Shown here: positions 53,110-61,477 of the stretch, in pieces
How positions within the stretch are numbered: the first letter of the stretch is position 1
Layout of the letters: every line of letters begins with the position of its first letter
Translations under genes and position numbers: made by a program
Notes under the pieces: generated by a model
Database searches by the model: none
Told to the model about the DNA's origin: nothing
Seen by the model: the letters and a program-made list of their open reading frames with translations, nothing else
Origin: Stenotrophomonas sp. 24(2023)
Lineage (GTDB): Bacteria; Pseudomonadota; Gammaproteobacteria; Xanthomonadales; Xanthomonadaceae
Length of the DNA stretch: 64,000 nt
Assembly: GCF_030913365.1 (NCBI RefSeq)
Contig: NZ_CP133160.1
Coordinates: 2,952,001 to 3,016,000 of the forward strand
Reading direction: 5' to 3'

Positions 53110-54537
53110 GTGTTGGATTCTTCTGCTTTCCCGATGGCATGTGGATGCCGGGCCGCTGCCATGGCCCTGCTGGCATGGGGGGCCTCGGCGTGCTCGATGG
53201 CACCGCTGTACGAGCGCCCGGCCGCGCCCATCGCCACGCACTGGAGCGATGGCACGCCGGTTGCGCCGGCGCCCCAGCAGGCACCGGTGGTGCCACTGCA
53301 CTGGCGAGGCTTTGTCACCGACCCGGGGCTGGCCCACTGCGTTGCGCAGGCGCTGGCGAACAACCGCAGCCTGCGCCAGACCGTGCTGGACGTGGAGGCG
53401 GCGCGGGCGCAGTACCGCATCGAGCGTGCCACGCGCGTGCCGCAGGTGCAGCTGGATGCCACCGGCAGCCGCCAGCGCACGCCCGGGCAACCCGGGGTGC
53501 AGGCGTCCTATGAGGCCGGGGTGGGGCTGGCGGCGTTCGAGCTGGACCTGTTCGGCCGCGTGCGCAGCCTGTCCGATGCTGCCCGGCACGATTACCTGGC
53601 CAGCCGTGAGGTGGCCGACAGCGCCCGCGTGAGCCTGGTGGCCGACGTCATCAGCGCCTACCTGCAGCGCGATGGCGCGCAGCACCGCTACCTGCTGGGC
53701 GTGCAGGTACTGGAGGCGCGCGATGCGAGCCTGCGGCTGGTGGCGCAGCGGCGCAGTGCCGGCCTGGCCAGCGAACTGGACTACCTGGATGCGTTGGGCC
53801 TGCAGCAGCAGGGGCAGGCCGACCTGGAGCGCATCGACCGGGAGTTCCGCCAGGCCAGCAATGCGCTGGCCCTGCTGATGGGAACGGCCGATGCACAGGC
53901 ACAGCTGCCGGCGCTGCCCAGCACCGAAGCCCTGCTGGTGCAGGACATCCGCCCGGGGCTGCCGTCGAGCCTGCTGGAGCAGCGGCCGGACATCCGCGCC
54001 GCGGAGCAGCGCCTGCAGGCACGCAACGCCAGCATCGGTGCCGCACGCGCCGCGTTCTTCCCCCGCATCGCGCTGACCGCCGCTGCCGGTACCCGCAGCA
54101 GTGAACTGTCCGGCCTGTTCGGCAGTGGCAGCCGGACCTGGGCATTTTCACCGCAGATCACGTTGCCGTTGTTCGATGCCGGCACGAACCGGGCGAACCT
54201 GGACCTGGCGTGGGTGCGCCGTGACACCGCCGTGGCCGCCTACGAGCAGGCGGTACAGGGGGCGTTCCGCGATGTGTCCGATGCGCTGGCCGCTGGCGAT
54301 ACGTTGCGGCGGGAGGAGCAGGCCAGCGCCGAAGCGGCACGGGCCGGTACCGAAGCGCTGCGGCTGGCATCGCTGCGCTACCGCAGTGGCATCGATGATG
54401 GCCTGCGCTACCTGGATGCGCAGCGTACCGACTACAGCAACCGGATGGCGCTGGCCCAGGTACGCACCGAACGCCAGCTTGCACTGGTGGCGCTGTTCCG
54501 CAGCCTGGGCGGTGGCTGGGAGGCGTCGGCTCCCTGA
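53110..54537 (+). CDS. Outer-membrane efflux lipoprotein (NodT/OprM-like)
   Basis: A 475-residue outer-membrane factor. The N-terminus is a lipoprotein signal with Cys at about 28 in WGASACSMAPLYERP. Two repeated halves of TolC-type helices follow, with the signatures AFELDLFGRVRSLSDAARHDY, LLEQRPDIRAAEQRLQARNA and ITLPLFDAGTNRANLDLA. The GTG at 53110 has GGAAAGG upstream. It probably completes the tripartite pump with the adaptor and RND genes about 4 kb upstream. Confidence 0.9.
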   Translation: MLDSSAFPMACGCRAAAMALLAWGASACSMAPLYERPAAPIATHWSDGTPVAPAPQQAPVVPLHWRGFVTDPGLAHCVAQALANNRSLRQTVLDVEAARAQYRIERATRVPQVQLDATGSRQRTPGQPGVQASYEAGVGLAAFELDLFGRVRSLSDAARHDYLASREVADSARVSLVADVISAYLQRDGAQHRYLLGVQVLEARDASLRLVAQRRSAGLASELDYLDALGLQQQGQADLERIDREFRQASNALALLMGTADAQAQLPALPSTEALLVQDIRPGLPSSLLEQRPDIRAAEQRLQARNASIGAARAAFFPRIALTAAAGTRSSELSGLFGSGSRTWAFSPQITLPLFDAGTNRANLDLAWVRRDTAVAAYEQAVQGAFRDVSDALAAGDTLRREEQASAEAARAGTEALRLASLRYRSGIDDGLRYLDAQRTDYSNRMALAQVRTERQLALVALFRSLGGGWEASAP

Positions 54538-54682
54538 TGCGGGCATCGGCCGGATCCGGGCAGCCCGTCTTGTTCGCGTGCGCCCGGCAGCGGCATCATC
54601 ACCGCGATGCCCGGCACCTTCGCCGGGCCCGGCCTGGGAGGGCGCATACGTGGCGACGGCGGATGACAACGGGGTGGATGTG

Positions 54683-55342
54683 ATGCGACGGGTGACCGTG
54701 GGCGGCCTGGCGGCGGGCGGCGTGCTGCTGGCCACCGGCGTGCAGGCCGCGGCCAAGGCCGATGCCTGGCACGGCGGGACGTGGCTCAACGAACCGAAGC
54801 AGCACCGCGTGCTCGACGGTGGCGTGCTGGAGGTGGTGACCGATGAAGGCACCGATTTCTGGCGCGAAACCCATTACGGCTTCACCCGCGACAGCGGGCA
54901 CTTCCTCGGCATCGAGGCACCGGCGGCGTTCACCTGCCAGCTGCGCATCCGCAGCCGCTTCGAGAAGCTCTATGACCAGGCCGGGGTGATGGTGCGGGTG
55001 AACGAGCGGCAATGGGTCAAGGCGGGTATCGAACTCAGCGATGGCCGCGCCATGCTCAGCAGCGTGCTGACCGATGGCCGCTCGGACTGGGCCACCGGCC
55101 CCTATGAAGCCGATGCGTCCGATTTCTGGATGCGTGCCACGGTGCAGTCCGGCGTGCTGCGCCTGCAGGTCTCGGCCGATGGCCGGCACTGGCCGCTGGT
55201 GCGCCTGTGCCCGTTCCCGGTGGCATCGCGCTACCAGGTGGGGCCGATGACCTGCACGCCCGAGCGCAAGGGGCTGCAGGTGCGGTTCTCCGACTGGATG
55301 CTGGGCCCGCCGCTGGGCAAGGACCTGCACGACCTGAGCTGA
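54683..55342 (+). CDS. DUF1349 domain protein with export signal
   Basis: A 219-residue protein with an N-terminal signal-like stretch (VTVGGLAAGGVLLATGVQAAA) and a DUF1349 concanavalin-like fold: GGVLEVVTDEGTDFWRETHYGF, FEKLYDQAGVMVRVNERQWVKAGIE and a C-terminal VRFSDWMLGPPLGKDLH. Members are thought to bind or act on sugars, but no reaction is established. The ATG at 54683 is preferred. It lies downstream of the efflux gene with no clear link to it. Confidence 0.75.
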   Translation: MRRVTVGGLAAGGVLLATGVQAAAKADAWHGGTWLNEPKQHRVLDGGVLEVVTDEGTDFWRETHYGFTRDSGHFLGIEAPAAFTCQLRIRSRFEKLYDQAGVMVRVNERQWVKAGIELSDGRAMLSSVLTDGRSDWATGPYEADASDFWMRATVQSGVLRLQVSADGRHWPLVRLCPFPVASRYQVGPMTCTPERKGLQVRFSDWMLGPPLGKDLHDLS

Positions 55343-55363
55343 AGCACGCGGGCCGAAGCACGC

Positions 55364-56305
55364 TCAGGCCGAGGGCGGCGGCAGGGTATCGGCCGCTGCC
55401 GCTGCCACCAGGTAGTCGATGAAGGCGCGTACCTTCAGTGCCAGGTGCCGGCCGGGCGTATAGGCGATATGCACGTTGCCGGTGTAAGGCTCGCCGATGC
55501 GCCACTGCGGCAGCACGGTCTGCACCTGCCCGGCGTGCAGCGTGGCGCGCGCGGTGAAATCCGGCACCAGGCCGATGCCACCGCCGGCCTCGACCATGGC
55601 CAGGATGGCAGCGCTGTTGTTCACCTGCACGCCATCGGCCAGAGCCACCTCTGCGGTCTGTTCGCCCTGGTGCAGCTGCAGCTGGCGGCCGAACCGGCCA
55701 TAGCCCAGGTAGATGCAGCGGTGCGCGGCCAGGTCTTCCGGCTGCGCGGGCGTGCCGTGGGCGGCCAGGTAGGCCGGGCTGGCCACCAGCACATAGGCCA
55801 GCGGGCACAGCACCCGCGAGGCCAGGCCCGGTGCCAGCGCCGGGGCGATGCGCAGGGTCACGTCCACGCCTTCGTCGATCAGGTCCACCATGCGGTCGGC
55901 CAGGGTCAGCTGCAGGCGTACCTCCGGGTGCGCGTCGAGGAAGCCGGGCAGGCGCGGGGCCAGCCAGGTCTGGCCGAACACGATGGGCGCGCAGACCCGC
56001 AGCAGCCCCGCCGGGCGCGCGCTGAAACGATCGGCGATGGCGTGCACTTCGCGGGCCTGGCTCAACAGCGCCTGGCAGGCGGTGTAGACCTGCTGGCCGA
56101 TCTCGGTCAGCACATGGCTGCGGGTACTGCGCAGCAGCAGGCGTTCGCCCAGGTGGGCTTCCAGCCGCGATACATGGCGGCTGACCGAGGGCACGGCCAT
56201 GCCCAGCTTGCGTGCCGCTGCCGAGAAGCCACCGCTGTCCACCACCTGGGCGAACACGGCCATCTCTTCCAGCATCGCGATGTCCGTCGGCTTTGTTGCG
56301 CTCAC
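55364..56305 (-). CDS. LysR family transcriptional regulator
   Basis: A 313-residue LysR regulator. The winged helix-turn-helix is at about 11-70 (AVFAQVVDSGGFSAAARKLGMAVPSVSRHVSRLE, split across 17-50), followed by a substrate-binding domain. An internal Met (MLEEMAVF, residue 11) is an alternative start. It is divergent from the quinone-oxidoreductase-like gene 88 bp away, which is its likely target. Effector unknown. Confidence 0.9.
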   Translation of the reverse strand: MSATKPTDIAMLEEMAVFAQVVDSGGFSAAARKLGMAVPSVSRHVSRLEAHLGERLLLRSTRSHVLTEIGQQVYTACQALLSQAREVHAIADRFSARPAGLLRVCAPIVFGQTWLAPRLPGFLDAHPEVRLQLTLADRMVDLIDEGVDVTLRIAPALAPGLASRVLCPLAYVLVASPAYLAAHGTPAQPEDLAAHRCIYLGYGRFGRQLQLHQGEQTAEVALADGVQVNNSAAILAMVEAGGGIGLVPDFTARATLHAGQVQTVLPQWRIGEPYTGNVHIAYTPGRHLALKVRAFIDYLVAAAAADTLPPPSA

Positions 56306-56393
56306 GACAAAAGGCCTTTACCGGCATGCCGGATTGTGGGCGGAAGGGGGGCGTCCAGATACTGGCCACTCTCTCTCACAGCAGGTCTAGGGT

Positions 56394-57422
56394 ATGTGGC
56401 GTGATGCATGGCGGACAAGCGCGGCAGGTGTGCTGCAGCCGGTACGCGAGGAACTGCCGGCGCTGGGCGCGCACGAGGTGCGCGTGCAGGTGACGGCGGT
56501 CAGCCTGAACTTCCGCGACCGCGTGGTGGTCAACGGCGGCTGGGGCCGTGAACCGCTGATCGGGCGGGTGCCGTTCACCGATGCGGTGGGCGTGGTGACC
56601 GAGGTCGGCGCGGCGGTCACCCGCTTCCAGCCGGGCGCGCGGGTGTGCACCACGGTGCTGCCGCGCTGGCTGGACGGGCCGTTGACCGAAGCCGGCTGGG
56701 AGGCCTCGCCAGGTTCGCGCCGGCGTGACGGGGTGATGGCCAGCCACCTGCAGTGGCACGAGGACGAACTGGTGCTGGCACCGCCGCACCTGGACGACCA
56801 TGAGGCTTCCACCCTGACCATCGCCGCGCTGACCGCCTGGCATGCCGTGGTGGAACTGGGGGCGTTGAAGGCCGGCGATACCGTGCTGGTGCAGACCACC
56901 GGCGGTGTGGCCACCTTCGCGATACGGTTTGCTGCCGCGCTGGGGGCGAAGGTCATCGTGGTATCGCGCAGCGCGGAAAAGCTGGCACTGGCGCGCCTGC
57001 AGGGCGCCACCGCGACCCTCGACAGTACCGTCACCCCGGAGTGGCAGGACGAGGTGCGTCGGTTGACCGAGGGCCGTGGTGCGCAGCTGGTGCTGGACAT
57101 GGGCCTGGACGACGGCCTGCGCCGGGCCATCGCCGCCACCGCGGTGGAAGGCACCATCGCCATCATCGGCGTGGTGCAGGTGCTGACCGCGCCGCTGGAC
57201 ATCTTCCCGGTGATGAACGGCAACCTGCGCCTGCGCGGCGTGGAAACCGGCTCGCGCGCGATGTTCGAGCGGATGACGCAGTTCATGGTGGCGCGCAACC
57301 TGCACCCGGTGATCGAGCGCGTTTACCCGGCGAGCGAATGGGCCGATGCCCTGCGCGCGCTGGAACAGGCGCCGTTCGGCAAGATCGTGCTGGATCTGGG
57401 TACGTCGGCGGCCAGCAGCTGA
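56394..57422 (+). CDS. Zinc-type alcohol dehydrogenase / quinone oxidoreductase family protein
   Basis: A 342-residue MDR-superfamily NAD(P)-dependent oxidoreductase. The N-terminal GroES-like domain has SLNFRDRVVVNGGWGREP; the Rossmann domain has DTVLVQTTGGVATFAIRFAAALGAKVI. The cysteine ligands expected for zinc are not evident, so a zinc-free quinone-oxidoreductase type is more likely than a true alcohol dehydrogenase. It is divergent from a LysR gene. The start at 56394 follows a weak AGG-rich site. Confidence 0.87.
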   Translation: MWRDAWRTSAAGVLQPVREELPALGAHEVRVQVTAVSLNFRDRVVVNGGWGREPLIGRVPFTDAVGVVTEVGAAVTRFQPGARVCTTVLPRWLDGPLTEAGWEASPGSRRRDGVMASHLQWHEDELVLAPPHLDDHEASTLTIAALTAWHAVVELGALKAGDTVLVQTTGGVATFAIRFAAALGAKVIVVSRSAEKLALARLQGATATLDSTVTPEWQDEVRRLTEGRGAQLVLDMGLDDGLRRAIAATAVEGTIAIIGVVQVLTAPLDIFPVMNGNLRLRGVETGSRAMFERMTQFMVARNLHPVIERVYPASEWADALRALEQAPFGKIVLDLGTSAASS

Positions 57423-57558
57423 GCCTGCGCGCGCAAGGCCGGTAGCACGCATTTCATCCGCGCAGACCGGGGTTCATCGTGCACGGGCGGCACTGGGTCG
57501 CACGCCGGGTGATCGCCCGGCGGCCCGTTGCTGCGGTCGCGCCTTAAGGTGCCGGGCC

Positions 57559-58206
57559 TCAGCGCCAGTGCCGGATGCGCGCGTTGTCGAACAGGCGTTC
57601 GCCTGCACCGTTGATGGCCACGTCCAGCAGGCACGCGGCCAGCACATCGCAGTCCACGCTGAAGGTATCGGTGAACAGGTCCACCGGGCGGAACAGCCAG
57701 CCGAACACGCGGGCGACGGTAGGCACGGTGTGTTCCGGGCGGGTGGGGCGGATCAGCGCCGGGCGGAAGTGATAGGTATCGGCCAGCACGCCCGCCAGAG
57801 CGCGCTCGGTGCGGCCCTTGATGCGGCCATAGAGAATGCGCACCTTCTCGTCCGGGTCGGCGCGTGAACCGCTGAGGAAACAGAAGCGCGCCTGCGGGGC
57901 GTGCTGGCGCAGGGCGTGCGCGGCGGCCAGGGTGTAATCGTGGGTGATGCGGATGTAGTTGGCCTCATCCACGGCCGTCTGCGAGACGCCCAGGCACCAG
58001 ATGCAGGCATCGACCTGCAGCAGCTGCGGGTCGACGCTGCTGTAATCGAGAAAATCCTGCAGCACCAGCTGCTGCAGCTTGGGGTGCTGCAGCGCCACGG
58101 CGCGCCGGGTCAGCACGACCACGGTATCCACGCGCGGGTCGGCCAGGGCCTGGCGCAGCACTTCACCTCCGACGAATCCAGTGGCACCGGTCAGCAGCAG
58201 TCGCAT
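57559..58206 (-). CDS. NAD(P)-binding epimerase-like protein
   Basis: A 215-residue atypical short-chain dehydrogenase related to NAD-dependent epimerases and HTATIP2. The dinucleotide motif TGATGFVGGEVLRQAL is at 6-21 and a Tyr-x3-Lys pair appears in YGRIKGRTERAL. The ATG at 58206 begins at the Rossmann strand; the frame upstream covers the divergent promoter and the TetR gene. It is read divergently from the TetR regulator and is likely its target. Confidence 0.83.
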   Translation of the reverse strand: MRLLLTGATGFVGGEVLRQALADPRVDTVVVLTRRAVALQHPKLQQLVLQDFLDYSSVDPQLLQVDACIWCLGVSQTAVDEANYIRITHDYTLAAAHALRQHAPQARFCFLSGSRADPDEKVRILYGRIKGRTERALAGVLADTYHFRPALIRPTRPEHTVPTVARVFGWLFRPVDLFTDTFSVDCDVLAACLLDVAINGAGERLFDNARIRHWR

Positions 58207-58288
58207 GGAAATCTCCGGGTCAGGCAAGGGTTGGGGAATATGTATACAATCGTAGACAATATCGTATCGAACCGCCAGAGGTGCCGCC
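58207..58288. promoter_or_regulatory. AT-rich divergent promoter and probable TetR operator
   Basis: This short gap is clearly more AT-rich than its surroundings. A loose dyad at about 58244-58267 has ATAC at one end and GTAT at the other with repeated ACAAT inside. It is the natural place for TetR binding, but the symmetry is imperfect. Confidence 0.4.
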
Positions 58289-58903
58289 ATGCCGACTGCC
58301 GCTCCCCCCCCCGCCGCGCCGCGCCGGCGCAATGCCGCCGCCACCCGCGAAGCCATCCTGGCGTCGGCCTGCCAGGCATTTGCACAGCATGGCTATGAAG
58401 GTGCAGGGGTACGTGAAATCGCCGCCGGCGCCGGGGTGACGGCCATGCTGGTCAACCGCTACTTCGGCTCCAAGGAGCAGCTGTTCCGCGAAGCGGTGGA
58501 AAGCACCATGACCCGCAACAGCATCATTGCCGGCGGAGTGATGAAGACGGCCGAGCCGGCCCGCGAGCTGGCCCACGCGATCCTGCCGATCACCCGCGCC
58601 GATACGCCGCCGTTGAACGGCTTCATGATGTCCCTGATGTCGGTGTCCAGCCCGTGGGCGGCGGATGTGGGCAAGCAGATGATCGAAAGCCATCACCTGC
58701 GCCGGGTCACCGACGTGCTGGACGGCGCGCATCGGCCCGAGCGCGCCGCGCTGCTGCTGTCGATGATCGCCGGCATGCAGATGATGCGGCAGATGGTCAA
58801 GCTGGAAGCGCTGGCCGATGCCGATGAGGCCGCACTGGAGGAACTGCTGGTACCGGTGTTCCAGATCCTGATGAAGGGTGCACCGGAACAGGGCGCGGCC
58901 TAG
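58289..58903 (+). CDS. TetR family transcriptional regulator
   Basis: A 204-residue TetR regulator. The helix-turn-helix is in REIAAGAGVTAMLVNRYFGSKEQLFREAV (split, about 42-70), preceded by the family opening TREAILASACQAFAQHGYEG. The C-terminal ligand domain is variable and does not indicate a ligand. It is divergent from the epimerase-like gene. Confidence 0.92.
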   Translation: MPTAAPPPAAPRRRNAAATREAILASACQAFAQHGYEGAGVREIAAGAGVTAMLVNRYFGSKEQLFREAVESTMTRNSIIAGGVMKTAEPARELAHAILPITRADTPPLNGFMMSLMSVSSPWAADVGKQMIESHHLRRVTDVLDGAHRPERAALLLSMIAGMQMMRQMVKLEALADADEAALEELLVPVFQILMKGAPEQGAA

Positions 58904-58945
58904 CTGCTACGCTGCCGCCACGACAGGCCGCAGGGAGTGCAGCAG

Positions 58946-59617
58946 ATGGCAGGATCGCCGCCGGTGGTGGTGTTTGATTTCGACCTTACCCTGACCCGGT
59001 GGGATACCGCGTCCCGCTTCTTCCGCTGGCGGCTGCGGCGGGATGCCTGGCGCCTGCTGCTGGTGGCCATGGCAGTGCCGGTGCTGCTGCCGCTGCTGGT
59101 GCTGCGTGGCACGCGGCGCTGGGTGATCCGCTATGCCGTGTGGGTGGCCACGCTGGGGCTGCAGCCCGGGGATCTGCCCGCACAGGTACAGGCGTTCCTG
59201 CAGGCGCTGCCGGCAGACGTGCGCGACACCGTGTTCCTGCCCGATGCGCTGGCGCAGTTGCGCCTGCATATGGCTGGCGGCCATCGCGTAGTGGTGGCGA
59301 CCGGTTCGCTGCAGCCACTGGCGCGTGCGCTGCTCGATGGGCAGGGCCTGGCCGACGTGCCGCTGGTGGGCTCCACGCTGCGCCGTGGCCTGGGTGGGCT
59401 GGTGCGTGACCAGCACTGCGTGGGCGCCAACAAGATTCCGATGCTGGCCGCCGTGGGCTTCACGCCGCCCTGGGCGGTGGCCTATACCGACCACCACGCC
59501 GATCTGCCGGTGCTGCAGCACAGTGCCGCGTGCTACGTGGTCAACCCGCAGCCACGCTGCCTGGCGCGCATCCAGCAGCAGCTGGACACGGCGGTGACGG
59601 TGCTGCACTGGGCCTGA
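58946..59617 (+). CDS. HAD family hydrolase (HAD-IB, phosphoserine-phosphatase-like)
   Basis: A 223-residue HAD phosphatase. Motif I is DFDLTLT with nucleophile Asp11 and Asp13, motif II is the Thr/Ser in VVVATGSLQPL, the lysine is in GANKIPML, and motif III is AYTDHHADLPVL. A hydrophobic stretch (LLLVAMAVPVLLPLLVL) in the cap is typical of the membrane-associated IB group. The ATG at 58946 has GGGAG at the right distance; a GTG at 58937 overlaps that site. Substrate unknown. Confidence 0.87.
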   Translation: MAGSPPVVVFDFDLTLTRWDTASRFFRWRLRRDAWRLLLVAMAVPVLLPLLVLRGTRRWVIRYAVWVATLGLQPGDLPAQVQAFLQALPADVRDTVFLPDALAQLRLHMAGGHRVVVATGSLQPLARALLDGQGLADVPLVGSTLRRGLGGLVRDQHCVGANKIPMLAAVGFTPPWAVAYTDHHADLPVLQHSAACYVVNPQPRCLARIQQQLDTAVTVLHWA

Positions 59618-59947
59618 GGCGCACTGACGCAACTGCACTGATGCCGACGCCGCCGCATCCTGTGTGATCGCAGACAGCGGGGGCCGGCGATGGCGATGGC
59701 AGCAGGGCCGCGATGATGAGTGGCGTGTGGACCGCGACGACAGATGTCGCGCGATGCGCAGATTGTCGCGTTGCGCATGGATGGATACGACAGCGACGGC
59801 CGATCGATTGATGCTGTCTGCGCGATGGCGCGCGCGGGAATGGCTGATTCAATTGGATTTGCAGCGCCTGCCATGGGCAGGCTGCGTGCGCAGCTGCCTG
59901 TGTGGCTGCCGGGCTTGGAATCCCGTTGCTAAACCATTGACTACGAT
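59618..59947. other. Intergenic stretch without an assigned gene
   Basis: No convincing gene. A plus-strand frame from 59744 to 59932 would encode 62 residues (MSRDAQIVALRMDGYDSDG at its start) with fairly protein-like composition, but I see no ribosome-binding site and recognise no family. Codon bias is less pronounced than in the neighbouring genes. Confidence 0.4.
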
Positions 59948-60117
59948 CACCACAGGACATCGCAGCCGCGATGTCCTGTGGTGCAACGTCGGCCTTTCAT
60001 GGCGGGCGGTGCGTGGGGATCTTCGGATCCACCGGTTTCGATGGTTTGCCCGGCATTCCAACCACGCACTGTCCGCCACCTCTGCGGTGGCGTCACCCCT
60101 TTCGGGAGACCGACGTC
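59948..60117 (+). ncRNA. Candidate structured RNA leader
   Basis: Several mutually compatible stems lie between here and the next start codon. A perfect 16-bp stem with loop AGCC spans 59948-59983. 59986-59992 pairs with 60110-60116. 60009-60016 pairs with 60062-60069. 60017-60030 is a 5-bp stem capped by TTCG. 60074-60092 is a 7-bp stem. The ribosome site GGGAG (60104-60108) can pair with upstream CCC. This could be a cis-regulatory leader or an independent small RNA; no known class is recognised. Confidence 0.5.
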
Positions 60118-60378
60118 ATGACTGAATTCCTGCCTTCCACCCCCGGCATCGACCTGGACACCGTGCTGCGCCGCCTGGAGCGTGCGCTCAATGGCATCGA
60201 GGGCCTGGCCCAGCTGGTACGCGACCGTGAGTTCGCCCGCCGTCAGGGTATCGACCCGGCCGGCACGCCACAGCCCAGCCTGGAACAGACCGGTATCGCA
60301 CTGATGTGCCTGGCCGACAGCGGCCGCGACTGCATTACCGCCCTGCGTACGGCGCACCGGTACCGGTTGCTCTATTGA
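60118..60378 (+). CDS. Hypothetical protein, 86 residues
   Basis: Not assigned to a family. It begins MTEFLPSTPGIDLDTVLRR and has one long amphipathic helical region (about 14-45; RRLERALNGIEGLAQLVRDREFARRQ split here), then ALMCLADSGRDCITALRTAHRYRLLY, which carries two cysteines. No signal or membrane segment is seen. GGGAG precedes the ATG at 60118. Codon use fits the genome. The strongly folded leader directly upstream suggests its translation is controlled. It converges with a LysR gene 9 bp away. Confidence 0.7.
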   Translation: MTEFLPSTPGIDLDTVLRRLERALNGIEGLAQLVRDREFARRQGIDPAGTPQPSLEQTGIALMCLADSGRDCITALRTAHRYRLLY

Positions 60379-60387
60379 GGGCGGCGA

Positions 60388-61302
60388 TCAGCGTGGCGGC
60401 AGGTGCAGATGGGGGGCACTGTCGATGATGCGGGCCAGCGCGTCGGCCAGCAGGCGCACGGCGCCATCCATGCGATGCCGGTTGGGGGTTACCGCCCAGA
60501 TCGGCACGCGCTGGGCGGTGTAACGGGTCAGCACGGGTACCAGCGCGCCGGCGGCGATGTCATCGGCAAACATCCAGCTGGGGCCCTGGGCCAGACCCAT
60601 GCCGGCACGTGCAGCAGCATGGATGCCGTCGGCATCGTTCGTGCGCAACCGTGCTTCGGGTGTTACGGTGAAGACGGTCTGGCCATCGCGGAACTTCCAC
60701 GACTTCTGCGCACGCTGGAACAGGAACGGCAGGCAACTGTGATGCTGCAGGTCGGCTGGTGCCAGTGGCACGCCGTGGCTGGCCAAATAGCCGGGCGATG
60801 CGACCACCATCGGCTCCAGGCTGCCGATCTGCCAGGCGCGCAAGCTGGAATCGGACAGCCGTTGGCCGATGCGGATGGCCACGTCAACGCCTTCTTCCAC
60901 CAGGTTGGCGTAGCGTTCGGACACCTCGATGTCCAGCGCCAGCCCGGGAAACTGCTGCAGCAACGCCGGTAGCGCCGGCATGATCACGCGGCTGGACAGC
61001 ACCGGCGGCAGGGCGACCCGCAGGCGCCCGCGCGGCGCAGCCTCCCCCGCGCGTAACCGGGTTTCCACGGCATCCAGATCGGCCAGCATCCTGGTGGCGA
61101 ATTCGAAGTATTCCTGCCCGGCGTCGGTCACGCTCAGGCCGCGTGAGCTGCGGCGCAATAGTTGGGTGCCCAAGCGACGTTCCAGTGCCGCCACCTCTTT
61201 GCTGACGGTGGACTGTGCAACGCCTTCGGCCTTGCCGGCACCGACGAAGCTGCCGCTTTCGACGACCCGTATGAACAGCCGCATGCCCTTGAGGTGATCC
61301 AT
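60388..61302 (-). CDS. LysR family transcriptional regulator
   Basis: A 304-residue LysR regulator of the DsdA/CrgA-like branch. The DNA-binding domain is MRLFIRVVESGSFVGAGKAEGVAQSTVSKEVAALE (split across about 7-41), and the effector domain follows (GRLRVALPPVLSSRVIMPAL). It is divergent from the tandem SDR genes, with an inverted repeat of the LysR T-N11-A type in the gap. It probably controls the SDR pair. Confidence 0.92.
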   Translation of the reverse strand: MDHLKGMRLFIRVVESGSFVGAGKAEGVAQSTVSKEVAALERRLGTQLLRRSSRGLSVTDAGQEYFEFATRMLADLDAVETRLRAGEAAPRGRLRVALPPVLSSRVIMPALPALLQQFPGLALDIEVSERYANLVEEGVDVAIRIGQRLSDSSLRAWQIGSLEPMVVASPGYLASHGVPLAPADLQHHSCLPFLFQRAQKSWKFRDGQTVFTVTPEARLRTNDADGIHAAARAGMGLAQGPSWMFADDIAAGALVPVLTRYTAQRVPIWAVTPNRHRMDGAVRLLADALARIIDSAPHLHLPPR

Positions 61303-61369
61303 TGCTGCATTCCTGCCGGTGGCCTGCCGCGCCCTTTGGGGCTGGTGCGGCAGAGTATGTCATTGGGCG

Positions 61370-61384
61370 ATTCCTGTTTGGAAT
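61370..61384. promoter_or_regulatory. Probable LysR operator
   Basis: ATTCC and GGAAT form a perfect 5-bp inverted repeat around TGTTT, giving the T-N11-A form of LysR sites. A further half-site ATTCC follows at 61400-61404, two helical turns away. It lies between the LysR gene and the first SDR gene. Confidence 0.65.
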
Positions 61385-61477
61385 TTCAGCAATTCATGTA
61401 TTCCACTTGGGTGGCGGCGATGTGGTCCTGACAATTCCGACTGGTTTTCAGATCCGCTCGAAGCGAGGGAAGTACAG

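Noticed and set aside
59744..59932. 62-residue plus-strand frame
   Set aside because: Composition is plausible but there is no ribosome-binding site and no recognisable family; listed only in the intergenic note.
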